A stretch of DNA of 11,046 bases. Source: an uncultured Lachnospiraceae bacterium. GTDB taxonomy: Bacteria > Bacillota > Clostridia > Lachnospirales > Lachnospiraceae. Under the pieces are notes generated by a model that saw only the letters and a program-made list of their open reading frames with translations, was not told where the DNA came from and did not search any database. The stretch covers positions 1 through 11,046 of the forward strand of contig CAMWWJ010000086.1 of assembly GCA_947177925.1 (NCBI GenBank), given 5' to 3'. A program made the translations under genes and the position numbers. Shown one piece after another: positions 1-6,191 of the stretch (within the stretch, counting starts at the first letter, position 1; each line of letters starts with the position of its first letter).

Positions 1-1
1 T

Positions 2-613
2 GGCTGTGCAGAGTCTTATCAGATCCGGCATCTTGCAAGTGTCATTAAGCATTTCAAACAGCGATACCCGGATTTTCATTACCATATTACAAGCGGAGAC
101 ACGGAACAGGTCACAGAAAAGCTTGATAAAGGGATTCTCGACTTTGCAGTCATTGTGGAAGAACCGGACTATGAAAAATATAATGTCCTAAAAGTACCGG
201 ACTCCAACCGTTGGGGGGTGATTATGCCTGTATCCTGTAAACTGTCAGAAAAACAGGTGATCCGGTTTGAAGATTTGCTTGGGCTCCCCTTGTTCTGTTC
301 CGAACAAGGCTGGCGGACAGATCTTCCAAGATGGTGCGGCAACCGGCTTGATGAATTAAAACTGGAAGGTTCTTTCCGGCTCTCTTACAACGGTTCTATA
401 TTTGCAAAAGAGGGGCTTGGATTTCTTCTGACCTTTGAAAATCTTATTCATGCAAATCCGGAAAGCGGACTGGTATTCCGTCCTCTTTTCCCGACTCTTG
501 AAACAAATATGTACATTATTTGGAAAAAAAGGCAAGTGTTTACACCTATCGCAGAACGTTTTATGCAGGAACTGCAAAATGCCTTTGACTCAAAGGGGTC
601 TTGGGAAAAATAA
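2..613 (+). CDS. LysR-family transcriptional regulator, 3' part only
   Basis: This is the C-terminal 203 residues of a LysR-type regulator. The N-terminal winged-helix DNA-binding domain lies off the left edge, and the reading frame is open from base 2. What remains is the periplasmic-binding-like effector domain. It shows the usual order: a first lobe with the VIKHFKQRYPDFHY and GILDFAVIVEEP segments (the second matching the family's 'G.lDfai' strand), a crossover near VIMPVSCKLS and the FEDLLGLPLF segment, and a final helix IAERFMQELQNAF. The family binds a small co-inducer in this domain; neither ligand nor target can be told from the sequence. Regulated genes usually lie next to it, but its 5' side is not visible. 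The last ~100 bp occur again at 1783-1881. No convincing terminator follows the stop. Confidence 0.9.
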   Translation, partial: GCAESYQIRHLASVIKHFKQRYPDFHYHITSGDTEQVTEKLDKGILDFAVIVEEPDYEKYNVLKVPDSNRWGVIMPVSCKLSEKQVIRFEDLLGLPLFCSEQGWRTDLPRWCGNRLDELKLEGSFRLSYNGSIFAKEGLGFLLTFENLIHANPESGLVFRPLFPTLETNMYIIWKKRQVFTPIAERFMQELQNAFDSKGSWEK

Positions 614-617
614 GAAA
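518..617 (+). repeat. Direct repeat, copy 1 (end of LysR gene)
   Basis: This 100-bp stretch covers the last ~31 codons and stop of the LysR gene. It is repeated in the same orientation at 1783-1881. By eye the copies differ at about seven bases plus one deleted A in the poly-A run, roughly 92% identity. Similarity stops just after TAAGAAA. The copies are about 1.27 kb apart and enclose the acetyltransferase/antitoxin operon. Confidence 0.85.
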
Positions 618-714
618 CTTCTGGCTTTTCCAATCGATAAATGTTTTTTCGATACACAGTGGGAGCTGGCAGAGCATAGGAAAGTTCTGTTTCAATTACC
701 TTATAATTGTTGTG

Positions 715-1329
715 TTAGAGCAACCTTAAAAGCTGTATCAACTCATGCGGTTCATCTATGCCTGATACGGTCTGTCTGGTGTCAAACTGTGAAAAATGAT
801 TGTCACGATAAAATGATAACAACTTTTCCTCATTTTCCGCTTCTAAGAATGCTACCATGCCGCCAAGCATATATTGTGCATCCTCTATCACAGTCCATGC
901 CAACTCGATAAGCTCTCTTCCAGTAATCTTATTATTTCTGCCATTCGTATAATTTTTCCCAAGTTGAGCAATCAAATAAGCAGACATGGTATATGTATCT
1001 GACTTCTCGTCCAGTTCACTGATACGTAGCAATTTTCTTTTCATGGTATTGCTTACCGCTTCACCTCTGACCGTCAAAGGCTTTAACGCAAGAGTAAAAT
1101 ATCCCAACAGTTCCTTACCTTCCACCGAAAATACAAGGTATGTAACCGATTGGCTCTTTTTTGCAAATTCTACTGCACTTTTCTTCAAAAAGTGCTCCAC
1201 ATCCGGGTTTTTCGGGCATGAAAAACCGGAAAGCACTCTGGCAAGCATTGGCTCTCCGGCTTTATTATCATTTCCTAATGCCAGATAATCACGAATGTTG
1301 ATATAAAAAAACTTATCATTAATCAGCAT
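715..1329 (-). CDS. GNAT acetyltransferase, probable toxin of a toxin-antitoxin pair
   Basis: 204-residue GNAT-fold protein. Visible GNAT elements are the central strands VTYLVFSVEGKELLGYFTLALKPL (about 62-85), the acetyl-CoA loop region AYLIAQLGKNY (117-127), which replaces the classical Q/RxxGxG/A, and the C-terminal FLEAENEEKLLSFYRDNHF (161-179). That last segment carries the tyrosine that serves as general acid in TacT/AtaT-type toxins. Those toxins acetylate the amino group of aminoacyl-tRNA and block translation; the substrate here is inferred only. The start codon lies inside the end of the upstream small gene (11-nt overlap), so translation is probably coupled, as in toxin-antitoxin operons. 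It is somewhat longer than TacT-type toxins (about 160-175 residues) because of an insert around 86-115. A non-toxic acetyltransferase with a small partner is the alternative. Confidence 0.75.
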   Translation of the reverse strand: MLINDKFFYINIRDYLALGNDNKAGEPMLARVLSGFSCPKNPDVEHFLKKSAVEFAKKSQSVTYLVFSVEGKELLGYFTLALKPLTVRGEAVSNTMKRKLLRISELDEKSDTYTMSAYLIAQLGKNYTNGRNNKITGRELIELAWTVIEDAQYMLGGMVAFLEAENEEKLLSFYRDNHFSQFDTRQTVSGIDEPHELIQLLRLL

Positions 1330-1507
1330 TCGCTTTCTCCCATTCTTTCATAAATTTTCTCAGTTCCTCTTCTCCTTTAATTTGCCTTGCAGCTACAGGA
1401 GTACGGACAGGACGGTTTTTAGCAGATTCTTCAATCGCATCGATAAACATCTCCACCTGTTCCTTTCCGGAAATGACAAAATTTTTCGTGATGCTTGAAG
1501 TTGCCAT
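1319..1507 (-). CDS. Small antitoxin-like protein (partner of GNAT toxin)
   Basis: 62-residue protein starting MATSSITKNFVISG. I chose this start over an upstream in-frame ATG (1552) because a strong ribosome site, GGGAGGTG at 1514-1521, lies 6 nt before it. It has a short strand-like N-terminus (SITKNFVIS), a helix (EQVEMFIDAIEES) and a charged C-terminal helix (GEEELRKFMKEWEKA). This two-part layout fits small antitoxins, with dimer/DNA-binding N-terminus and toxin-wrapping C-terminal helix. I do not recognise a specific named family. It precedes the GNAT gene and overlaps it by 11 nt. Pairing with a GNAT toxin is the main ground for the antitoxin call. Confidence 0.7.
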   Translation of the reverse strand: MATSSITKNFVISGKEQVEMFIDAIEESAKNRPVRTPVAARQIKGEEELRKFMKEWEKANAD

Positions 1508-1527
1508 AATAAACACCTCCCTTGTTA

Positions 1528-1599
1528 GTATGGCTTTTCTGTAACAGTTCATACTTTCCTATCTACATTCTATTATCTTATTGCGGTAAATGCAACAAA
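1528..1599 (-). promoter_or_regulatory. Probable promoter and operator of the GNAT operon
   Basis: Read on the minus strand there is a TTGTTG/TTTGTT -35 (1593-1599) followed after 15-17 bp by GATAAT (1572-1577) or TAATAG (1570-1575) as -10. Downstream, between the promoter and the ribosome site, are the inverted arms GTATG (1528-1532) and CATAC (1550-1554), with CTGTAACAG (1539-1547) between them. Such repeats fit autoregulation by the antitoxin, but this is inference. Confidence 0.4.
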
Positions 1600-1686
1600 T
1601 CTTTTATGATTTTTTATGGTTCTTTTTTCCACTTACTAACTTCCTGATTCAGAGGTAAGATACGACACCAGGTCAGGAGGGATTGG

Positions 1687-1868
1687 ATGGAAAAGGAATC
1701 TGCATTATATCAACTCATGGGCATCCGCATGCGCAGCATCATGAACAGGATAACAAGCAGCGCCGGAGAATATCCTGAGATCATTTGGAAAAAAGACAAG
1801 TATTTACACCAATCGCAGAACGTTTTATGCAGGAACTGCAAAATGCCTTTGGCTCAAAGGAGTGTTGA
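1687..1868 (+). pseudogene. Chimeric gene remnant ending in a frameshifted LysR tail
   Basis: A good ribosome site (AGGAGG, 1675-1680, 6 nt spacing) precedes an ATG at 1687 that opens a peptide beginning MEKESALYQLMGIRMRS. From 1783 the DNA matches the end of the LysR gene at 518-617, but one A is missing from the poly-A run (around 1788-1793). The LysR reading therefore continues in another frame (RQVFTPIAERFMQELQNAF) and ends at a TGA at 1866-1868. The start reminds me of MarR-type regulators, which often neighbour efflux pumps, but this is a weak recollection and the piece is too short to assign. The open frame from 1687 runs on into the MATE gene in antisense, which I take as chance. This is the wreck of one or two genes joined by recombination. 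Confidence 0.6.
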
Positions 1869-1881
1869 GAAAAATAAGAAA
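1783..1881 (+). repeat. Direct repeat, copy 2 (LysR 3' end)
   Basis: Second copy of the LysR tail at 518-617, same orientation, about 92% identical by eye, with one base deleted near its left end. Its differences include ones that change the last residues (SKGSWEK becomes SKEC), so it has drifted since duplication. Confidence 0.85.
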
Positions 1882-1909
1882 AAAGCAGGGACTCTCTCAA
1901 ATCTCTACT
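1876..1909 (-). terminator. Probable terminator of the MATE gene
   Basis: On the minus strand, just past the MATE stop, AGTAGAGA (1902-1909) can pair with TCCCTGCT (1884-1891), with one mismatch and one G-U pair. A run of T interrupted once follows (forward A-rich 1868-1884). The stem is modest and the U-tract is good. Confidence 0.5.
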
Positions 1910-1928
1910 TTCTTAGATGTTTTTTCTA

Positions 1929-3257
1929 TCACATTGCACTCTTGCATTCATTTGATGTATATCTTACCATCAGAATAATAACAATGATTGCCACTAACAG
2001 TTCTGTAACCGGCATAGCAAACCAAATAGAATCTGCTCCTACTAAAGCGGGCAGGGCATAAATCAAAATCCCACTGACAGCCATTCCCCTTGCAACAGAA
2101 ACAAGGAAAGAGGCACTCGGTTTCATTAATGACTGAAAATAATAGGTTGAAAAGATATTCAGCGGCAATAGCAAGAATGATATACCATAACTGCGCATAA
2201 TGGACGGTGCAATTTGGCAGACAGATTCTGTTGGCGCCATAAAAACACGGATAAATCCATTTGGAATTGCCCAAATGGATATTGTCCATATAACACTGAA
2301 AAATATCACTGTATATAGTGCATACCGAAGCGTCCCTTTTATACGCACCCAGTTGTCCGCACCGTAATTAACAGATAAAACGGGCTGCGCCGCCTGCCCT
2401 ACGCTATATGCGCAACACTGTACAATCGTGCTAACATTCACAATGACACCATAAACAGATAAGGCATCTGTTCCAAAATATCTTACAATCTGTCGGTTAA
2501 ATATCATAGTCAAAAAGCCCATTGCCACATCAATGAAAAAAGTGGAAAAGCCAGTCACCAGAATCTGCTGTGCTTTTTTATAAAACGAGGAAGGAAAAAC
2601 AAAATGCAGACTGTTTTTATGGGTGAAAAAATGAGAAAGCATAACCACACAAGTAATGACTGCCCCTATTGCGGTTGCTAATCCTGCACCCTGCATTCCC
2701 ATGTCCAAAGTAAAAACAAAGAAATAATCTCCAAAAATATTAAAAATGCCACCGCTTAAAACGGCTGCCGTTGCCAGAGCAGGAGCATTATCATTCCGTA
2801 AAAACGCTGCCAGCATTTGATTAAAGAGAAAAGCAGGAACTGCGAATTTAACCGGAATAAGATATTCTTTTGCTAAAGGCAGCAACGTTTCCTCTGCGCC
2901 AAAAATCATCAGCATTTCTGTATCAAAAAACAAAATTGCCACCCAACAAACAATTGCAAGTGCTATTGTGCCTATCAATGCTGCTGAAAAATATTCATTT
3001 TGCGCTTTTGTTTCGCCTTTTCCTTTTGCACTGCCCAATAATACGGAGCCACCGATTCCTGTTAAGAGTCCCAGACTGTATATAATATTCCAGATTGGAG
3101 CTACAACAGCAAGCGCTGCCGTGCCGCTTGGTCCCTGATACTGTCCCACCATTGCCATATCCACAATACCATAAATTGAACTAATTAACGCACTTCCAAA
3201 AGCCGCAGTTAAATACTTGAAATAAATGTGCCCGACATTTCCAGATAACATATCCAT
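1929..3257 (-). CDS. MATE-family multidrug/Na+ (or H+) antiporter
   Basis: 442-residue inner-membrane efflux protein of the MATE family (MepA-like branch). It has about 12 hydrophobic segments in two similar halves. The N-terminal half carries the family pattern IYGIVDMAMVGQYQGPSGTAALAVV (about 29-53); the second half holds its counterpart around FFIDVAMGFLTMIFNRQIVRYFG, with an intracellular link near residues 220-235. MATE pumps expel cationic drugs, dyes or metabolites in exchange for Na+ or H+; the substrate cannot be read from sequence. Length matches the family (440-460). The start has an AAAGGAG site at 3266-3272, 8 nt upstream. It is monocistronic, preceded by a leader with an intrinsic terminator (3278-3328) and driven from 3374-3402, so expression is probably set by attenuation. 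Confidence 0.93.
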   Translation of the reverse strand: MDMLSGNVGHIYFKYLTAAFGSALISSIYGIVDMAMVGQYQGPSGTAALAVVAPIWNIIYSLGLLTGIGGSVLLGSAKGKGETKAQNEYFSAALIGTIALAIVCWVAILFFDTEMLMIFGAEETLLPLAKEYLIPVKFAVPAFLFNQMLAAFLRNDNAPALATAAVLSGGIFNIFGDYFFVFTLDMGMQGAGLATAIGAVITCVVMLSHFFTHKNSLHFVFPSSFYKKAQQILVTGFSTFFIDVAMGFLTMIFNRQIVRYFGTDALSVYGVIVNVSTIVQCCAYSVGQAAQPVLSVNYGADNWVRIKGTLRYALYTVIFFSVIWTISIWAIPNGFIRVFMAPTESVCQIAPSIMRSYGISFLLLPLNIFSTYYFQSLMKPSASFLVSVARGMAVSGILIYALPALVGADSIWFAMPVTELLVAIIVIILMVRYTSNECKSAM

Positions 3258-3277
3258 TTTCTCGTCTCCTTTACAAT

Positions 3278-3328
3278 AAAAAAAGCTGGTAAGAAAACAG
3301 GCATCTCAACCTGTTACCTTATCCAGCT
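3278..3328 (-). terminator. Terminator hairpin in the MATE leader (attenuator)
   Basis: On the minus strand AGCTGG (3323-3328) pairs with CCAGCT (3284-3289), and inside it AACAGG pairs with CCTGTT; a run of seven T follows (down to 3278). This is a full intrinsic terminator, but it lies between the pump's promoter and its ribosome site, so it must be overcome for the pump to be made. Its 5' arm lies inside the short leader reading frame. Confidence 0.8.
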
Positions 3329-3353
3329 CATCATTTCCCAACGAATGACTCAC
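3306..3353 (-). other. Possible leader peptide (uORF) upstream of the MATE pump
   Basis: Behind a strong GGAGGG (3353-3358) there are short frames that end around the 5' arm of the terminator. One runs from GTG (3353) or TTG (3341) to a TGA at 3306-3308 and would encode, from TTG, MGNDELDKVTG. The GTG is too close to the ribosome site and the TTG is 11 nt away. A second frame, reached from an ATT 6 nt after GGAGGG or from ATG at 3334, ends at TAA 3314-3316 (MMSWIR from the ATG). Which is used cannot be settled by eye. A ribosome on either frame would cover the 5' arm of the terminator. ACTC/GAGT around the GGAGGG could hide the ribosome site. Confidence 0.45.
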
Positions 3354-3373
3354 CCTCCGAGTAATCTATTGGA

Positions 3374-3402
3374 ATGATAACAAAAGAAAGACAAATTGTC
3401 AA
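3374..3402 (-). promoter_or_regulatory. Promoter of the MATE leader/gene
   Basis: Perfect -35 TTGACA (3397-3402), 17-bp spacer and -10 TATCAT (3374-3379) on the minus strand. Transcription would start near 3367, giving a ~110-nt leader before the pump's start codon. Confidence 0.8.
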
Positions 3403-3419
3403 ATATCAACTTCCATCTT

Positions 3420-3500
3420 TTAATCATCATCTGCCTTGCCCGTTCTCTCTGCTCTGTACTGACCGCCCTCGGTTTGCGGTAACTGACGCAAGATTTCGGA
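3420..3500 (-). pseudogene. Possible short coding remnant
   Basis: Between the MATE promoter and the TetR terminator the minus strand holds an open stretch that reads like the C-terminal end of a protein in one frame (containing SYRKPRAVSTEQRERARQMM). Basic, Arg/Glu-rich tails of this sort are common at the ends of mobile-element proteins. There is no start codon or ribosome site and no assignable family. I report it only as a probable leftover. Confidence 0.25.
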
Positions 3501-3528
3501 AAAGAATAGGTCTTAAATGAGTGAATGA

Positions 3529-3560
3529 AAAGGACATTTCCTTTCTAAGAAATGTCCTTT
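3529..3560 (-). terminator. Terminator of the TetR gene
   Basis: A perfect 12-bp stem: AAAGGACATTTC (3529-3540) and GAAATGTCCTTT (3549-3560) with an 8-nt loop. It overlaps the TetR stop codon (3559-3561), and T residues follow on the minus strand. The symmetric A/T flanks mean it may also work on the plus strand. Confidence 0.8.
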
Positions 3561-4101
3561 AGCTGATATATTCCATAAAATATGAAGCAATCTGCTCCGG
3601 TGTGTATTCGTTATGCTCTGCAAGCCACCATCGTACCGTTTCCGCAAAAATGCATATTGTCATACTCAAAACATATTCAGGTGGGGATGCATTATGCAAT
3701 TTTTTTATAAATGATGGGAACATTTCTTGCAGATATCCCTTAAAATATCCCATAAAAGTTTCACCACTATCACATGAAAGAAGCCCCTTTAGATTTTTTC
3801 TGTTATCACTCAAATGGTATAAAATATGTGTGATCTCTTTTTCAAAATCATGTCCGACATGAGAAAAGTCATGGCTGCTTTCCCGACCTAAATCATCAGA
3901 AAAAACATGCTGAAAGATATCTGTACACATTGCTTTCAATAAGCTGTCCTTTGTCTCAAAATGAGCATAAAATGTGCTTCTTCCCACGTTTGCTTCGTCT
4001 ATGATTTCCTGCACCGTAATGTTACCAAAACTTTTTCTTTCAAGCAGGCTGCTGAACGCATTAAAAATAGCCTGCCTTGTTTTCTGTTGTCGTCTGTCCA
4101 T
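3559..4101 (-). CDS. TetR/AcrR-family transcriptional repressor
   Basis: 180-residue regulator. I place the start at MDRRQQKTRQAIF, where GGAG (4107-4110) lies 5 nt upstream; an in-frame ATG at 4116 is a less likely alternative. Residues 1-50 form the TetR DNA-binding domain, with ITVQEIIDEANVGRSTFYAHFETKDSLL (about 28-55) as the helix-turn-helix and the typical YxHFxxKxxLL end. The all-helical C-terminal part (60-180) forms the dimer and ligand pocket; it ends RWWLAEHNEYTPEQIASYF, a pattern common in clostridial TetR proteins. It is divergent from the P1B ATPase and probably represses it and itself. The ligand is unknown. It has few cysteines (positions 59, 110, 150) and a His-containing stretch around 77-84, so direct metal sensing cannot be judged. 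Confidence 0.9.
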   Translation of the reverse strand: MDRRQQKTRQAIFNAFSSLLERKSFGNITVQEIIDEANVGRSTFYAHFETKDSLLKAMCTDIFQHVFSDDLGRESSHDFSHVGHDFEKEITHILYHLSDNRKNLKGLLSCDSGETFMGYFKGYLQEMFPSFIKKLHNASPPEYVLSMTICIFAETVRWWLAEHNEYTPEQIASYFMEYIS

Positions 4102-4123
4102 AAAATCTCCGTACATTTTGATA

Positions 4124-4156
4124 AAAATGTTCAGTATCATACATAAAGAACATTTT
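4124..4156. promoter_or_regulatory. Inverted repeat (candidate operator) near the TetR start
   Basis: Perfect 9-bp arms AAAATGTTC (4124-4132) and GAACATTTT (4148-4156) separated by 15 bp, in the 5' untranslated region of the TetR gene. Inside the spacer begins TATCATACAT (4135-4144), whose reverse complement ATGTATGATA recurs at 4204-4213 over the presumed ATPase -10. These are candidate TetR-binding sites; a leader hairpin is the alternative. Confidence 0.45.
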
Positions 4157-4182
4157 GGTTGTTGATTTGCTTTTTAAAATTG

Positions 4183-4212
4183 TTACAATAGATACAAAAC
4201 AAAATGTATGAT
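4183..4212 (+). promoter_or_regulatory. Probable promoter of the P1B ATPase
   Basis: TTACAA (4183-4188), 18-bp spacer, TATGAT (4207-4212). The -10 is good and the -35 weak. The ATTGT/ACAAT palindrome (4179-4189) overlaps the -35 and ATACA/TGTAT (4192-4209) spans the spacer and -10, so a repressor bound here would block the promoter. Confidence 0.45.
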
Positions 4213-4221
4213 AACGTATAG

Positions 4222-4250
4222 ATTGTACAACTGTTAAGATTGGTTGTCAA
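4222..4250 (-). promoter_or_regulatory. Promoter of the TetR gene
   Basis: On the minus strand: TTGACA (4245-4250), exactly 17 bp, TACAAT (4222-4227), which is close to consensus. The predicted start near 4215 gives a leader of about 115 nt that passes through the inverted repeats at 4124-4213, so the repressor could control its own synthesis. Confidence 0.7.
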
Positions 4251-4283
4251 TAAGTAACTTGTTTTCTGGAAAGGTGGTATTAT

Positions 4284-6152
4284 ATGATAAAACGTATGAA
4301 TGACTTTTTGGCAGGTCTGCCAATGACAATCGTGGGCGGTGTCTTTCTTGTTATGAGTTTTGTATTTCCAAGAACAGACATTGCCTTACCTGTTGATCCT
4401 GCATGGGTAACCGTTATTATCTGCGGAATTCCTTTATTATATCTTGCGGTATGGCGGGTTATTTATAATAAGGGAATCAGTAAAATATCTTCTGCCCTGC
4501 TGATAAGCATTGCCATGATTGCGGCGATTGTCATAGGAGATTTATTTGCCGCTGGTGAAGTCGCTTTTATAATGGAAATTGGCGCTATCTTAGAAGATAT
4601 GACAACGGACAGGGCTAAAAAGGGACTGAAGAAACTGATTAGCCTTGCTCCAACACAGGGACGACGAATCACAAATGACAAAGAGGAAATAATTTCAGCC
4701 GACAAAATTCTTCAAAATGATATTCTTCGGGTGTTGCCGGGAGAAACAATACCTGTAGATGGTATGATTATTCATGGGGAAACTTCTATTGACCAGTCTA
4801 TTATGACAGGCGAATCACTTCCAGTCGATAAGTGCATCGGAGAAGATGTTTTTTGCGGGACAATCAACCGTTTTGGTTCTATTGATATGAGGGCAACAAA
4901 AGTGGGTGAGGACAGCTCTCTGCAAAAGCTGATACGAATGGTTCAGGATGCTGAGAATAAGCAGGCACCTATGCAGAGAATTGCTGATAAATGCGCAAGC
5001 TGGCTTGTGCCTGTTGCCATGATGATTGCCATCATTACAGGGTTTGCAACACAGGATATTGTGAGGGCTGTAACTGTCTTGGTTGTATTCTGCCCATGTG
5101 CGTTAGTGCTTGCCACACCAACTGCTATTATGGCAGCTATAGGGCAGGCAACGAAACATGGTGTAATTATCAAATCGGGAGAAGCACTTGAAAAAATGGG
5201 AAAAGTGAATACCATAGCTTTTGATAAGACAGGTACGCTGACCTATGGAAAACTGGAAGTGAGTGATATTATTTCTTTTGATAAAAGCATAAGTGAAAGT
5301 GAGCTGCTTACCCTGACAGCTTCTGCAGAAGCCAAGAGTGAACACCCATTAGGAAAGGCGATTGTGGCTTATGCGAAAGAAAAAGGTATGGCACTTAAGG
5401 AGTCCGATTCTTTTCAGATGCAGAGTGGGAAAGGCATCTATGCAGAAGTATCCGACAGGAAACTGTATCTTGGAAATGAAAAATATATTCTACAAAGCGG
5501 CATAACGATACCGCAAAATGTGAAAAATGAACTGGAAAAACTGCGTATTCAAGGAAAAGCATCTATTATTGTTGCTGATAACAATTCCTGTTTTGGTATT
5601 CTTGCATTATCTGATGTATTAAGACCGGAAGCAGGGGAAATGGTTTCAAAATTGTCGGATATGAACACAGATACCGTATTGCTGACAGGTGATAACCAAA
5701 AAACGGCTGCCTATTTTGCAACTCAGGCAGGCATTACAAAAATGAAGGCTGATTTATTACCGGAAGAAAAAGTGCAGAGTATTTCTGAAATACAGGAGCA
5801 GGGTAACAAGGTATGTATGATAGGAGATGGTGTAAATGACGCACCCGCACTTAAAATTGCCAATGTTGGTGTTGCAATGGGAAACATGGGAAGCGACATT
5901 GCGGTGGAAGCAGCAGACATTGCCCTTATGAGTGATGATATTTCTAAAATCCCTTATCTGAAAAGATTGTCAAATGCTACCGTAGCAACAATAAAATTAA
6001 GTATTACTCTTTCTATGTGTATTAATTTTATAGCGGTGACCTGTTCCGTATTAGGGATTTTGAATCCCACAACGGGTGCTTTGGTGCATAATGCAGGCTC
6101 TTGTTTTGTGGTTCTGATTGCAGCATTGCTTTATGATAGAAAATTTGATTAA
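4284..6152 (+). CDS. P1B-type heavy-metal-transporting ATPase
   Basis: 622-residue membrane pump that exports (or moves) transition-metal ions using ATP. In order: N-terminal membrane helices (about 9-100) without any CxxC metal-binding domain; actuator domain with TGES (175-178); the membrane CPC metal site (270-272) within CPCALVLATPT; phosphorylation motif DKTGT (314-318); HPLG (354-357) of the nucleotide domain, which marks the P1B group; TGDN (468-471); GDGVNDAP (514-521); and two last helices ending GALVHNAGS (598-606). CPC fits Cu, Zn or Cd pumps, but the last helix lacks both the MxxSS of copper pumps and the DxG of Zn/Cd pumps, so the metal is undecided. It is shorter than CopA/ZntA (over 700) because of the missing N-domain. 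The start has AAGGTGG (4271-4277) 6 nt upstream. Divergent from tetR-type repressor. Confidence 0.95.
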   Translation: MIKRMNDFLAGLPMTIVGGVFLVMSFVFPRTDIALPVDPAWVTVIICGIPLLYLAVWRVIYNKGISKISSALLISIAMIAAIVIGDLFAAGEVAFIMEIGAILEDMTTDRAKKGLKKLISLAPTQGRRITNDKEEIISADKILQNDILRVLPGETIPVDGMIIHGETSIDQSIMTGESLPVDKCIGEDVFCGTINRFGSIDMRATKVGEDSSLQKLIRMVQDAENKQAPMQRIADKCASWLVPVAMMIAIITGFATQDIVRAVTVLVVFCPCALVLATPTAIMAAIGQATKHGVIIKSGEALEKMGKVNTIAFDKTGTLTYGKLEVSDIISFDKSISESELLTLTASAEAKSEHPLGKAIVAYAKEKGMALKESDSFQMQSGKGIYAEVSDRKLYLGNEKYILQSGITIPQNVKNELEKLRIQGKASIIVADNNSCFGILALSDVLRPEAGEMVSKLSDMNTDTVLLTGDNQKTAAYFATQAGITKMKADLLPEEKVQSISEIQEQGNKVCMIGDGVNDAPALKIANVGVAMGNMGSDIAVEAADIALMSDDISKIPYLKRLSNATVATIKLSITLSMCINFIAVTCSVLGILNPTTGALVHNAGSCFVVLIAALLYDRKFD

Positions 6153-6160
6153 AGCTACAA

Positions 6161-6191
6161 AAATATAGGGGCAAAAATCGCCCCTATATTT
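6161..6191. terminator. Bidirectional terminator after the ATPase
   Basis: Perfect 12-bp stem AAATATAGGGGC (6161-6172) / GCCCCTATATTT (6180-6191), 7-nt loop, 8 nt after the ATPase stop. The T-run is better for minus-strand transcripts (TTTTTG) arriving from galK than for plus-strand ones. Confidence 0.75.

Noticed and set aside
693..709. CAATTA/TAATTG hairpin between the LysR and GNAT genes as a terminator
   Set aside because: Very AT-rich stem of 6 bp and no T-run on either side.
435..911. Plus-strand open frame over the LysR end and the GNAT gene
   Set aside because: It overlaps two well-supported genes in other frames and strands; its protein has no recognisable pattern. Its similarity to the frame at 1687-2061 comes only from the shared DNA repeat.
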